Assembly: GCA_020723305.1 (NCBI GenBank)
Contig: DYJC01000005.1
Span: 124,001 to 188,000, forward strand
Reading direction: 5' to 3'
Length of the DNA: 64,000 nt
Origin: Desulfosudis oleivorans
Lineage (GTDB): Bacteria > Desulfobacterota > Desulfobacteria > Desulfobacterales > SURF-7
The position numbers were made by a program, and so were the translations under genes. Below the pieces are notes generated by a model. It saw only the letters and a list, made by a program, of their open reading frames with translations. It was not told the DNA's origin and did no database searches. Below, piece by piece: positions 37,126 through 45,926 of the stretch (positions are counted from its first letter, which is position 1; every line of letters begins with the position of its first letter).

Positions 37126-38859
37126 TTAAAAAGCTTCCGGACAGGCCACAAAAAAATAGATCAATGCTGTCACAACAAGCAGTGTCAGAAGAAACAAAAT
37201 TCTCCGGATCTTATTCTTGCTGGTTTTCGATACAATATTATTTGCAGATGTTTCCTGGCTCGTCAACATGGAACTGTCAAACATAACGGTTTCATCCAGC
37301 TCTTTTTTAAATGTAGGCCGAATTTCATGAATTTCAGCGACCACCTGATCTGCACTCTGAAACCGGATGGCCTGATCCTGAGACAGCAAACGGATCACAA
37401 GCTGCTGCACATCCTCAGGAATTCCTGAAAAAGCAGGATGGGGGATAAAGCTTTTCCCTTTGAGTAACGGAACATGACCGGTGAGCAGTTTATACAGAAT
37501 CGCGCCGACTGCAAAAATATCCGCCTGCATGGAACTGGGCTGACTGCTTGTATTGAACCAGTTGGCCTTGTCCGGATCCAGGGCATAATGCTCATTCAAA
37601 CCAAAATCCGTTATTTTCACCTTTCCCATATCCGTAAACAGTATATTGGCAGGCCGCAAATTCCCGTGAACAATTTGATTATTATGAGCAAAGGCCAGCC
37701 CCTGGCACACGCCATCAACAATCTTCAATGCATCCTGACACGAATGGGGAACCAGCATTCTATCCGACAGACTGCCGCCACCGACATACTCCATCACAAT
37801 GATATAATTGGATTGATGGCCGGATACCCCCAGAATCTCCACAATATTGGGATGTTTCAGGTCTTTCAGCAGATTTGCTGATTTCAGTCCGCCCATGGGC
37901 AGATTGTATCGTTTGACTACCATCAGTTTTAAATTTTCTTTGTGCCGGAAAAGATAAACCGTTCCATATTTTGTTTCCTTGATGATATCGAGAAGGGTAA
38001 AAATATCCTCCATTTTCTGGACACCCTGAGTCGCTTTTTTCCTCTTGGAAGCCTGGATATGGGCACCCTGAAGAATTCCCAGAAGCGTTTCCCGGATACT
38101 GTCGGCAGATACCGGACGATCGGATATCTCCGGCTGCAAGCATTGCAAAATAATGGAATCCAGACCCTGAGGAAGAGTGGGGTTCAGGTCAGAAGGCTTT
38201 TTGAACTGCCCCAGGGGTTTTGAACCGGTAAACAGTTCAAACATGACAACACCCAGAGAATATAAATCCGACGAATGGGTGATCTGCCGATCCCCGGTTT
38301 TCTGTTCAGGAGACATGTAGGCAAGCGTGCCCATAATCAGGTTCCCGCTGGTCATTTGAAGGTTGTCAGGATCATTTTTATGAAACAGATGGGCAATCCC
38401 GAAATCCGCTACCAGGGCATTGCCTTCCAAGTCGATCAAAATATTGGCCGGTTTGATATCCCGATGAATCACACCGTTTTTATGGGCATAGGAAAGCGCC
38501 TTGCAGACCTGGACCATAATCTCCAGTTTCTGGTTTACCGTATGATTCGCCTGTTTAATTATTTTCGCTACATCCGTTCCTTCCACAAAATCCATTACAA
38601 AATAGGGCATCCCGTTTTCCGTGATACCACGATCAATGACATGGATGATATTGGGATGGGTCAGGCGGGCAATGATCAATGATTCCCGTGTAAACCGTTT
38701 GACAAACTGCGGATCTTCTGAAAATTGCTGGTGAAGAACCTTGATGGCAACCGTACGGTTCAGGGACGGCTGCATCCCTTTATAAACCGTGGCCATTCCA
38801 CCGGAATCAATCTTGGAAACCACCTGGTATTGATCAATAGACAAATTCAGACCGAGCAT
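37126..38859 (-). CDS. Ser/Thr kinase fused to a pseudokinase, membrane-anchored
   Basis: Residues 1-265 form a complete Hanks-type kinase: SGGMATVYKG, VAIK (K40), HRDIKPANI (D134), DFG (152-154) and SPE. Residues about 285-515 form a second kinase fold with the VVK lysine (K316) and TDFG (418-420). The catalytic HRD is HGN there (N400), and the Gly-rich loop is degraded (KETKYGTVYL). This second domain is predicted to be a pseudokinase. A single TM helix (about 553-571) lies at the C-terminus with almost nothing beyond it. It is the last gene after EI24 and a 125-aa protein. Confidence 0.88.
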   Translation of the reverse strand: MLGLNLSIDQYQVVSKIDSGGMATVYKGMQPSLNRTVAIKVLHQQFSEDPQFVKRFTRESLIIARLTHPNIIHVIDRGITENGMPYFVMDFVEGTDVAKIIKQANHTVNQKLEIMVQVCKALSYAHKNGVIHRDIKPANILIDLEGNALVADFGIAHLFHKNDPDNLQMTSGNLIMGTLAYMSPEQKTGDRQITHSSDLYSLGVVMFELFTGSKPLGQFKKPSDLNPTLPQGLDSIILQCLQPEISDRPVSADSIRETLLGILQGAHIQASKRKKATQGVQKMEDIFTLLDIIKETKYGTVYLFRHKENLKLMVVKRYNLPMGGLKSANLLKDLKHPNIVEILGVSGHQSNYIIVMEYVGGGSLSDRMLVPHSCQDALKIVDGVCQGLAFAHNNQIVHGNLRPANILFTDMGKVKITDFGLNEHYALDPDKANWFNTSSQPSSMQADIFAVGAILYKLLTGHVPLLKGKSFIPHPAFSGIPEDVQQLVIRLLSQDQAIRFQSADQVVAEIHEIRPTFKKELDETVMFDSSMLTSQETSANNIVSKTSKNKIRRILFLLTLLVVTALIYFFVACPEAF

Positions 38860-39236
38860 TAGACCTCCTTATCGAAGATCATTCCACTTTCCGCTTCAAT
38901 CAACTCCATCCAGGACTGGAATTCATCATGGGTAATGTTTCGTTTAAACACCTCTTTTATTTTACTGTCGGCATCTACAATTGCCACATCGATAAAAACA
39001 TCTCCCTTTTCCCGGTAGATACAGAACCGGTATGGCAAATTTTTTTTAGATAAAATGCGATGGGCCTGTTCCACCTTTTCGGCAAGTTCATGAAAGTGTT
39101 TGCCGGCTTCATCATGTTGTTTTTTTTCTCTTTTTTTCCTTTGTAAAACCGGATTTATCTTTGAAACATTGGGGATAATGCTTTCTATGCCATCAATTTT
39201 CAGCTCATCAACCATAACACCCCCGTTTTCTTTCAC
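38859..39236 (-). CDS. small protein with FlaG-like C-terminal half
   Basis: 125 residues, starting with GTG at 39236. AAGGA is 6 nt upstream, and GTGA overlaps the stop of the EI24 gene; the end overlaps the kinase ATG. The first half is charged and helical (RKKREKKQHDEAGKHFHELAEK). The second half (RFCIYREKGDVFIDVAIVDADSKIKEVF) resembles the beta hairpin of FlaG proteins, but the match is weak. No flagellar genes are nearby. Coupling on both sides suggests it acts with the kinase. Confidence 0.6.
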   Translation of the reverse strand: MKENGGVMVDELKIDGIESIIPNVSKINPVLQRKKREKKQHDEAGKHFHELAEKVEQAHRILSKKNLPYRFCIYREKGDVFIDVAIVDADSKIKEVFKRNITHDEFQSWMELIEAESGMIFDKEV

Positions 39237-39997
39237 GATGGATCCTTACGGACAACATGAATTTTTTCCAATGCCGAAAGGGTTGCTGCAACCGTCCCAT
39301 ATCCCGGAGCAAAGTACCAGCCGATTACCGGCGTCAGCAGCATAAGAACAAATCCTATTCCAACCCCGGTCACCCTGGCTTTATGATCATGAACAAATGC
39401 AATGCTTTCGGAAACCGAAAACCGATTCCGTTCCAGGGTATAATCAACAAGGCCAAATCCGCTGTAATACGATTGAATGATCAGGATCAAAACCGGTGAA
39501 ATCAGAGAACCAACCAGCGGAATAATACTGAGAAGCCATGCGATTCCGGTGAAGAAAATCATCCAGCCGAAATTCCGCATGTTGATCGCCAATCCTCGAA
39601 GGATATCTGTTACAAAGTCCTGGAAGGTGAACTTCGGAGGCTTCCGATCATACAACCCTGCCTCTACCATCTCGGATAAAAATGCCAATATGGGCGAAAA
39701 ACAAATCAGAATCACCTGTTGATAGGATAGATACCCGATAATCATCAAAAAAAGCCACAGCAGTATCGAAACCATAAAATAGGTCACGCCACCGCTCATG
39801 AACCCGGGAATCCAGTTTTCATTGATATAAGCGGAAAACCCGGGTAGAAAAATCATCCCGGATATGGCCAAAAACAGAAGATAACAAAAACTCAACACAC
39901 CGGGCACAGCTATCCACGGCCATAATTTCTGTTTCATAATCACCTGATGTGCTTTTTGATAAATCAGAAGACCTGCAAACAGTTCTTTCAGAAACAT
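39233..39997 (-). CDS. EI24/CysZ-like membrane protein
   Basis: Four or more transmembrane helices, with a cytosolic loop containing RKPPKFTFQDFVTDILRGL and later GFGLVDYTLERNRFSVSESI. These are typical of the EI24 domain that includes CysZ sulfate permease. The 254-residue size fits. Sulfate transport is possible but not shown. It is the first gene of a three-gene coupled unit with the FlaG-like protein and the kinase. Confidence 0.82.
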   Translation of the reverse strand: MFLKELFAGLLIYQKAHQVIMKQKLWPWIAVPGVLSFCYLLFLAISGMIFLPGFSAYINENWIPGFMSGGVTYFMVSILLWLFLMIIGYLSYQQVILICFSPILAFLSEMVEAGLYDRKPPKFTFQDFVTDILRGLAINMRNFGWMIFFTGIAWLLSIIPLVGSLISPVLILIIQSYYSGFGLVDYTLERNRFSVSESIAFVHDHKARVTGVGIGFVLMLLTPVIGWYFAPGYGTVAATLSALEKIHVVRKDPS

Positions 39998-40044
39998 ATT
40001 GCCACACCTTTTGTGAATGATTTCTTTTCAGACAGCACCTATTC

Positions 40045-41235
40045 ATGATACGAAAAGATATGAACCCTATTCAACAAAGTAAACATAAAATTTCGCGGTA
40101 CAAGTATCAGAATGATTCCATGTATTTCGCGCAGATTTCAGAAGAGATCAAGGATCTGGCCGCCGCGGAATTGTCGCAACTGGGTGCCACCAATATCATG
40201 GTATCCTTCCGCGGTATCTATTTCCAGGCCGATGCATCCAACCTGTATCGGATTCATTATCTGACAAAAGTTATTTCCCGGATTCTGGCGCCTCTGATTT
40301 CATTTCCCTGCAAGGATACCGACACTTTATACCAAAAGGGGAAAACAATCCAGTGGGAAGATTTCTTCAAACCAGACACCACTTTTGCGGTTACCGCTAA
40401 TGTCTCCAACAGCCATATCAATCACTCCAAATATGCGGCGCTTTGCCTCAAAGACGCAATCGTCGATTATTTCAGAGAAAAAACCGGAACCCGTCCGAAT
40501 GTGGATACCCTTGATCCGGATCTCCAGTTTAATCTTCACATCCGGGATAACAAAGCCGATATCAGTCTGGATACCGGAGGAGGGCCCCTTCACAAAAGAG
40601 GGTATCGGGAGGAAACCGTAACCGCTCCCATGCAGGAAACCATTGCCGCAGCCATTATCCAGCATACCCGCTGGAAAGGAGAAATCCCGCTGGTCGATCC
40701 CATGTGCGGTTCCGGAACCCTGATCTGCGAGGCTTTGATGCACCAGTGCAGCATTCCACCCGGCCTTTTCCGGAAAAAATTCGGATTTGAATCTCTCCCG
40801 GATTTTGACCGCACTCTCTGGAAAAAAATCAAAAAACAGGCCGATGAAAAGATAAAGCCTCTGCACCGCGGCCTGATATCCGGAAGCGATATTTCAGCAG
40901 AGGCTGTTCAGGCTTCCAGAACCAACCTGATGGGAATTCCCCATGGAAACCAGGTGATCGTTGAAAAAAACGATTTCAGAGAAATCCCTGATCTGGAAAA
41001 CCGGGTCATTGTAACCAATCCTCCGTATGGAATCCGCATGGGTACAAAAATCAATCTGGATGATTTGTATAAAAGCCTCGGAGATTTTTTAAAACAGAAG
41101 TGCAAGGGCTCAACCGCCTATATCTATTTTGGTGAAAGGAAGTTTATCAAACAGATCGGTTTGAAACCTTCCTGGAAAATACCGATAAAGACCGGAGGCC
41201 TTGACGGAAGGCTGGTCAAATTTGAGATGTACTGA
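40045..41235 (+). CDS. THUMP-domain 23S rRNA guanine-N2 methyltransferase (RlmL-type)
   Basis: A THUMP RNA-binding region (residues about 60-170) precedes a class I methyltransferase with VDPMCGSGTLICEALM and the catalytic TNPPYGIRMG (N-x-x-Y pattern for N2-guanine). At 396 aa it matches the short YpsC/RlmL-N form, lacking the RlmK half of the long E. coli fusion. It probably methylates 23S rRNA at the G2445-equivalent site. It is convergent with the res gene; the intervening 100 nt contain no clear terminator. Confidence 0.88.
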   Translation: MIRKDMNPIQQSKHKISRYKYQNDSMYFAQISEEIKDLAAAELSQLGATNIMVSFRGIYFQADASNLYRIHYLTKVISRILAPLISFPCKDTDTLYQKGKTIQWEDFFKPDTTFAVTANVSNSHINHSKYAALCLKDAIVDYFREKTGTRPNVDTLDPDLQFNLHIRDNKADISLDTGGGPLHKRGYREETVTAPMQETIAAAIIQHTRWKGEIPLVDPMCGSGTLICEALMHQCSIPPGLFRKKFGFESLPDFDRTLWKKIKKQADEKIKPLHRGLISGSDISAEAVQASRTNLMGIPHGNQVIVEKNDFREIPDLENRVIVTNPPYGIRMGTKINLDDLYKSLGDFLKQKCKGSTAYIYFGERKFIKQIGLKPSWKIPIKTGGLDGRLVKFEMY

Positions 41236-41337
41236 AATATAATATGACGGGCTGACGGCAGAAGCGGTCTTTTCCCCTTTTCCGTAGATACGTCTCTGAA
41301 TCTTTATGACAAGCCCTGTAAAGGTTTTTTCATAATT

Positions 41338-44022
41338 TCATTTTTCTTTTCGCCATTCAAAATTCTTTACCAGTGTGTCAAAACTCATATTCGTTTTTAC
41401 TTCTTCATGTGGGATCATAATATATTTCCAAGGTTTACCATTATTCTGGGTGGTGAATTCGGTTGCGTGATTGCAATAGATGAAAGCAGCCCTGCATTTT
41501 TCCTGTACATCGGCAGTGTCAATATCTCCTTCCTTTTTTGTTTCAATCAAATAGATTGTGCAGGATGTTTCAGCGACAAAATCAGGATGGTATTGTCTGG
41601 AGTTGTGTTTCCAGTAAATGTGGAACTGATTGATTGCCGGACGCAGCCATTTGAGGACAGCTTTGTCTTGCTCAAGGATAGCTGCAAAATCTTTTTCTGT
41701 TTTTGAATCAAATTTATACAGGGTATGACAGGCTTTTTTAAAACCGGAAAAAACCTTGCTTGGAATTGAGTTGGTCGGTGTGATGGTATCTATAAAATGA
41801 TGAATGCTGTCTTTTTTATATTTTGAAAAGTTGTGCTCCTCGATTCGGGTGAAAGGTTTTACAATGGGTGTTTGAAAACCTGGCGCCTCATAATAAAAAT
41901 GCTCCATCATCTGAGCGTAAATGTATTGCCCGATTTCTTTTTTATGATACTGAACAACATTTGCCATCTGTTCATCTTCGAGATAGGTTTTAAATTTATC
42001 AATAACTTGTCCGGCTAATTTAAAAAGAAGGTCTGCCTGAACATCATAATCGATTTCAGAAAAATTGATCAGTTCATTAACAATTATATTATCAAGATGA
42101 TCCGGTGTGATCCGTCCCTTGCCAATCACAATATCAATGCTGTTTTCCTGTTCCCGAAGTTTTTTGATAAGGATTTCTTCTGAGACAGGCTGAAGGTTTA
42201 TATTTTTTACATCCAGATCAAAGTCATGAAACCCGGATTGTATGACTTCACTTTGCTGGATGGTAATCCGGGGGATTTCAATAATATGCGCTACAAAATC
42301 ATGAACCATTAATTCATAAGTATCTTCAACTTCTTTGATCATTTGATCGGCAAAAAGAAGTTTTTGAGGAGAACTGAAAATTTTCTGTTTAATTTTTTCT
42401 ACAGCGATGTGTTTTATTTCTGATTTGGTCAAGTCATTGATGTTAGAGACTGTTGTATTTAACTCAGGAAGAGTTGAGAGAATAGTCTTTTGCAATTCCA
42501 GACTGATTTGAGCCTTTTCTTTTTCTACAGGCTGAGCCAAACTTTCAATCCTTGTTTGTTCATCCTGCATTTTTTGCTCAAGCGATGAAACAGAAGTGAG
42601 GACTTCTTTTTGCTGGTTTGCTTCCTGTGGATCGATTTCGATAATATTTTCTTGCCGGATGATTGAATCCGGCTTGTTGGCTTCGTCAACTATCTCTTGG
42701 AAACGGTCATGGGCCACAATAGTCAATTTATCCACTTTGTCGCTGCCCGTTCTTTTCCCGTATGGCAACCGAAGCCCCCGGCCAATGGTTTGTTCTCTCA
42801 GCGTTTGTGAGGCTGCGGAGCGAAGGGGAATAATCGTGTATAGATTGGTGACATCCCATCCCTCTTTGAGCATATTCACATGAATGACAATTTCAATGGC
42901 GTTATCTGGATGTTCAAGTGAAAGAAGTTGTGCAATGTTTTCTTCTTTTTCACCACCCTTCTGATTTGAATGAATCTCCATTACCTTATCAGCATAATAT
43001 CCATCAAAAAAGGATTTTGAAACAATAAGGTCTTTTATTTTGGCGGCATGCTGGGTATCTTTTGCTACCACCAGCACAAACGGTTTCACATTTTGAGTTT
43101 TGGTGTCCCGTGAATAAATATCAAGGGCGACCTTTGTATCTTCATGAAGGCGGATGCCGTCTTCCAGTTTGATCCTGTCAATGTCTTCTGTTGAATAGTT
43201 TTTCGGATCAAAATCTTTCCGTGTTGCAACCGCAGGTTCTTTGACAAAGCCATCCTTAATTGCTTTTGCCAGCGAATATTCATACACGACATTTTTAAAC
43301 TTGATCGCGCCGCCGCTTCGTTCCACTTGCGGGGTCGCAGTCAGTTCCAGTCCCAAAACCGGTTTTAACTCATTAATAACCTGCAAGCCCCGGTCTGCCC
43401 GATAATGATGGGACTCATCCATCAGCAATACCAGATCCTCCAGACTGGACAGATAATTGAAATATGGTTCACCCAGCACTTCGGACATCCGTTTGATGTG
43501 GGGTGAGGTGTTGCCTCGTGTTTCAGCATTGATTTTCGAGATATTGAACAGGCTGATATTGATTCCGGATTTTTGAAACATCAATGTCTGCCGAAAGTCC
43601 TTGTAATTATCGCCGGTAATAATCCGTGGGCGCTGGTTCACAAACTCGCCGATCCCGTTAAATACATATTTGGGGTGATTGGTTTCAGAAAGGTCTGTGA
43701 TCAGCTTTTCGTAAATTGTCAGATTCGGGGAAAGTACAAAGAAATTTTTAAGTCCTTTTTCAAGATAAAGATAAGAGATAAATGCGCCCATTAGCCTGGT
43801 TTTACCAACACCCGTGGCAAGGGAAAAACAGAGAGACGGAAAATCCCGCTCAAAATCCGTGCATGTGGGGTAACTGGTTTTTACTTTTTCCAGTTCAGCC
43901 GGAAGATCGACGCTTTTTTTCAACAGCAATTGATCAGCTATCTCCGCAAGTATATTCAAACTTTCAGATTGCGGAGGACGGAGACTCAAACGGTTCTTGA
44001 GGGAGGCTGCTATTTTATTCAT
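41338..44022 (-). CDS. type III restriction enzyme Res subunit (helicase-nuclease)
   Basis: Res couples ATP-dependent translocation to DNA cleavage. The SF2 motor has the P-loop ATGVGKT (69-75), DESHH (202-206), LELTATP and QTIGRGLRLP (motif VI). The C-terminal PD-(D/E)XK nuclease is intact: HPD (D814) followed by ETK (E827, K829). Its length of 894 aa is within the type III range. The ATG overlaps the mod stop as TAATG, the usual tight mod-res coupling. The gene shows no frameshift or stop. Confidence 0.92.
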   Translation of the reverse strand: MNKIAASLKNRLSLRPPQSESLNILAEIADQLLLKKSVDLPAELEKVKTSYPTCTDFERDFPSLCFSLATGVGKTRLMGAFISYLYLEKGLKNFFVLSPNLTIYEKLITDLSETNHPKYVFNGIGEFVNQRPRIITGDNYKDFRQTLMFQKSGINISLFNISKINAETRGNTSPHIKRMSEVLGEPYFNYLSSLEDLVLLMDESHHYRADRGLQVINELKPVLGLELTATPQVERSGGAIKFKNVVYEYSLAKAIKDGFVKEPAVATRKDFDPKNYSTEDIDRIKLEDGIRLHEDTKVALDIYSRDTKTQNVKPFVLVVAKDTQHAAKIKDLIVSKSFFDGYYADKVMEIHSNQKGGEKEENIAQLLSLEHPDNAIEIVIHVNMLKEGWDVTNLYTIIPLRSAASQTLREQTIGRGLRLPYGKRTGSDKVDKLTIVAHDRFQEIVDEANKPDSIIRQENIIEIDPQEANQQKEVLTSVSSLEQKMQDEQTRIESLAQPVEKEKAQISLELQKTILSTLPELNTTVSNINDLTKSEIKHIAVEKIKQKIFSSPQKLLFADQMIKEVEDTYELMVHDFVAHIIEIPRITIQQSEVIQSGFHDFDLDVKNINLQPVSEEILIKKLREQENSIDIVIGKGRITPDHLDNIIVNELINFSEIDYDVQADLLFKLAGQVIDKFKTYLEDEQMANVVQYHKKEIGQYIYAQMMEHFYYEAPGFQTPIVKPFTRIEEHNFSKYKKDSIHHFIDTITPTNSIPSKVFSGFKKACHTLYKFDSKTEKDFAAILEQDKAVLKWLRPAINQFHIYWKHNSRQYHPDFVAETSCTIYLIETKKEGDIDTADVQEKCRAAFIYCNHATEFTTQNNGKPWKYIMIPHEEVKTNMSFDTLVKNFEWRKEK

Positions 44023-45692
44023 TATGGATCCTCCTCGTCGAATAAAACCATTTGCTTGTCTGGAACAGAAGCCCTGGTTTTCTTTTGTATCTTTTCTTTG
44101 GGGCCAGGAGGCACAAAATCAGGCGCATTGTCATCAACCGGCATGTTAATGATATTCAAGCTGTAATCGTCCCTGCCGAATTCACACCTTCCCAAAAGCA
44201 TGTTGGGAATTTTCTTTACATTGATATTGAAGTATCTTGTTTCACAGGCTTTAGAAAAAGACTTGCAGCAGATAAGCAGGCTTTCATCCAATTTCATCTC
44301 CTCGTGAACCTTATCCAAAAACTCAATAGTCACAAATTGCGTGGTGGTGAAAATATAATCTTTTTCTGTTGATCTGCCCTGTTTCCAGTAAATTTCAGCA
44401 TCCGGCTGATACCTGAACCCCTCATGCTTTGCCATGGCCGCAGCCAGCATGTCTGCATTATACCGCTCGTCAATAATCCAGTTTCCATATTGGTCTGCTT
44501 TCAGCAAACTAGGGGCCAGATAATAATATTTGAATCCGCCGCCGCCTTTCCAGTCGACAGCTTTAGAAACCCCGCCCTGGTCTGTCCCGTCAATAACTTT
44601 TTTCAAGCGGGGCAGGCAATGTGTGTGGCAGTGCTCACCCAGTTCAATGCCGATCCAGCGGCGGCCCATTTTGTGGGCAACAGCAGCGGTGGTGCCGGAA
44701 CCAAGGAAAGAATCAAGAATGAGGTCGCCGGGCTTTGTCGTTAACTCCAAAATACGAAATGCCAGTTTTTCTGGTTTTGGAGTATCGAACGCCTTCTCAC
44801 CTTCAAACAAGCCTTTGAGTTCTGAACTGGCATTTCTTGTACTTCCAGCGAACTCATATGGCCACCACGTTTGGTTCACAACACCTTCTTTGACTTCTGA
44901 CAAAAATTTTTTTTCCATTGGGAATTCGGCATTACCGCTTTTGCCCCACCAGATTCGATTATCTGCGGCAAGTTCTTTCATTTTGTCCGGGGGGCGTCTC
45001 CAGCTACTACCCTTGGGAGGGAATACCTCTCTTCCAGCTTTGTTTTTGATGGCGTAATAGTCCCTTTCCCGGTACTCTACACGAGTCAAGGGAGTACCAA
45101 GCCATGGCCCTCGAGAGTCTTCATCTGGGTTCGTGTAATTTGCGAGTTGTTTCGAATTTCTTGCAAGCAGGTTTGGTTGAAACCAGCTTGTCTTTTTATA
45201 GGCTAAGATGTGGTTATGAGTTTCCGCGATCCCTGTGGCGTTATTGCCCGGCGTATCTTTGGACTGCCATACTATGTTTGCAATAAAACTTGAGCGTCCA
45301 AATATTTCGTCCATTAGTACCTTTAGATAATGGCTTTCGTTATCGTCAATTGCGATCCAAATTGAGCCTTCAGCAGACATAATTTTTTTTAGTATTTCCA
45401 AACGGTCCCTTATTAGTGACAGCCATAATGAATGCTCAATTCCATCATCATATTGTTTGAACGCTGAACCGGTATTGTAAGGGGGGTCTATAAAGATACA
45501 TTTGATTTTCCCCGCAAAATCCTGTTCCAAAGCTTTCAAAGCCAATAAATTGTCGCCAAAGATGAGCATGTTTTCAGCGGTCTTGTCGCCATATGACTTT
45601 TCCGGATCTTCGATGAGAATGCGGGGTTCCAGAACCGGCTGTTTATCCTTGCCGATCCAGGTCAGTTCCAATTTCTGTTTTGTTCCATTCAT
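44022..45692 (-). CDS. type III DNA methyltransferase Mod (adenine, beta class)
   Basis: The order DPPY (69-72) then DSFLGSGTT (327-335) is the beta-class arrangement of type III Mod enzymes that make N6-methyladenine. The region about 110-300 between them would carry target recognition. The C-terminal 200 residues likely contact Res. I start at the ATG at 45692. The same frame stays open for 27 codons upstream without an ATG, GTG or TTG, and the nearest GGAG is about 13 nt away. The N-terminus is therefore less certain than the rest. Length is 556 aa. Confidence 0.9.
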   Translation of the reverse strand: MNGTKQKLELTWIGKDKQPVLEPRILIEDPEKSYGDKTAENMLIFGDNLLALKALEQDFAGKIKCIFIDPPYNTGSAFKQYDDGIEHSLWLSLIRDRLEILKKIMSAEGSIWIAIDDNESHYLKVLMDEIFGRSSFIANIVWQSKDTPGNNATGIAETHNHILAYKKTSWFQPNLLARNSKQLANYTNPDEDSRGPWLGTPLTRVEYRERDYYAIKNKAGREVFPPKGSSWRRPPDKMKELAADNRIWWGKSGNAEFPMEKKFLSEVKEGVVNQTWWPYEFAGSTRNASSELKGLFEGEKAFDTPKPEKLAFRILELTTKPGDLILDSFLGSGTTAAVAHKMGRRWIGIELGEHCHTHCLPRLKKVIDGTDQGGVSKAVDWKGGGGFKYYYLAPSLLKADQYGNWIIDERYNADMLAAAMAKHEGFRYQPDAEIYWKQGRSTEKDYIFTTTQFVTIEFLDKVHEEMKLDESLLICCKSFSKACETRYFNINVKKIPNMLLGRCEFGRDDYSLNIINMPVDDNAPDFVPPGPKEKIQKKTRASVPDKQMVLFDEEDP

Positions 45693-45830
45693 TGATTTTT
45701 TATACCGCTCCTGATCAAGTTCAGGGGTAAAAGTTACCTCCGCCCCAAGTTCTTGAATCTTTTTTAAACCTCGTTACTCCCTCTGCATCCGATCTGATCC
45801 AGTAACATCCGGCAAAATCCAAAACTTTTC

Positions 45831-45858
45831 TTGACATTGTGATACGTTTTTGTTTAAA
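45831..45858 (+). promoter_or_regulatory. candidate promoter of the small RNA
   Basis: TTGACA (45831-45836) and TTAAAT (45854-45859) are 17 nt apart on the plus strand, opposite to all neighbouring genes. The -10 matches only four of six positions. Confidence 0.4.
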
Positions 45859-45865
45859 TAAAATC

Positions 45866-45924
45866 AATCCAGCAATCTGGAGGTGGATGGCGAAAGCCAT
45901 CGGGCCCGTGAGGGCCTTTTTTTT
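45866..45924 (+). ncRNA. candidate small structured RNA with intrinsic terminator
   Basis: Three hairpins follow each other within 50 nt: CCAG-CAAT-CTGG (45869-45880), GATGGC-GAAA-GCCATC (45886-45901) and GGCCC-GTGA-GGGCC (45903-45916). The last is followed by eight Ts (45917-45924). Loops two and three are GNRA tetraloops. The T run fixes the direction as plus, antisense to the SNF2-DUF3800-mod-res cluster and ending 3 nt before the DUF3800 stop. The second hairpin also contains an ATG with GGAGG just upstream that would read 15 codons; this is less likely than an RNA. It matches no riboswitch or sRNA I know. Confidence 0.55.
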
Positions 45925-45926
45925 GA

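Noticed and set aside
41236-41337. Terminator between the RlmL-type gene and res
   Set aside because: No convincing stem with T tail on either strand.
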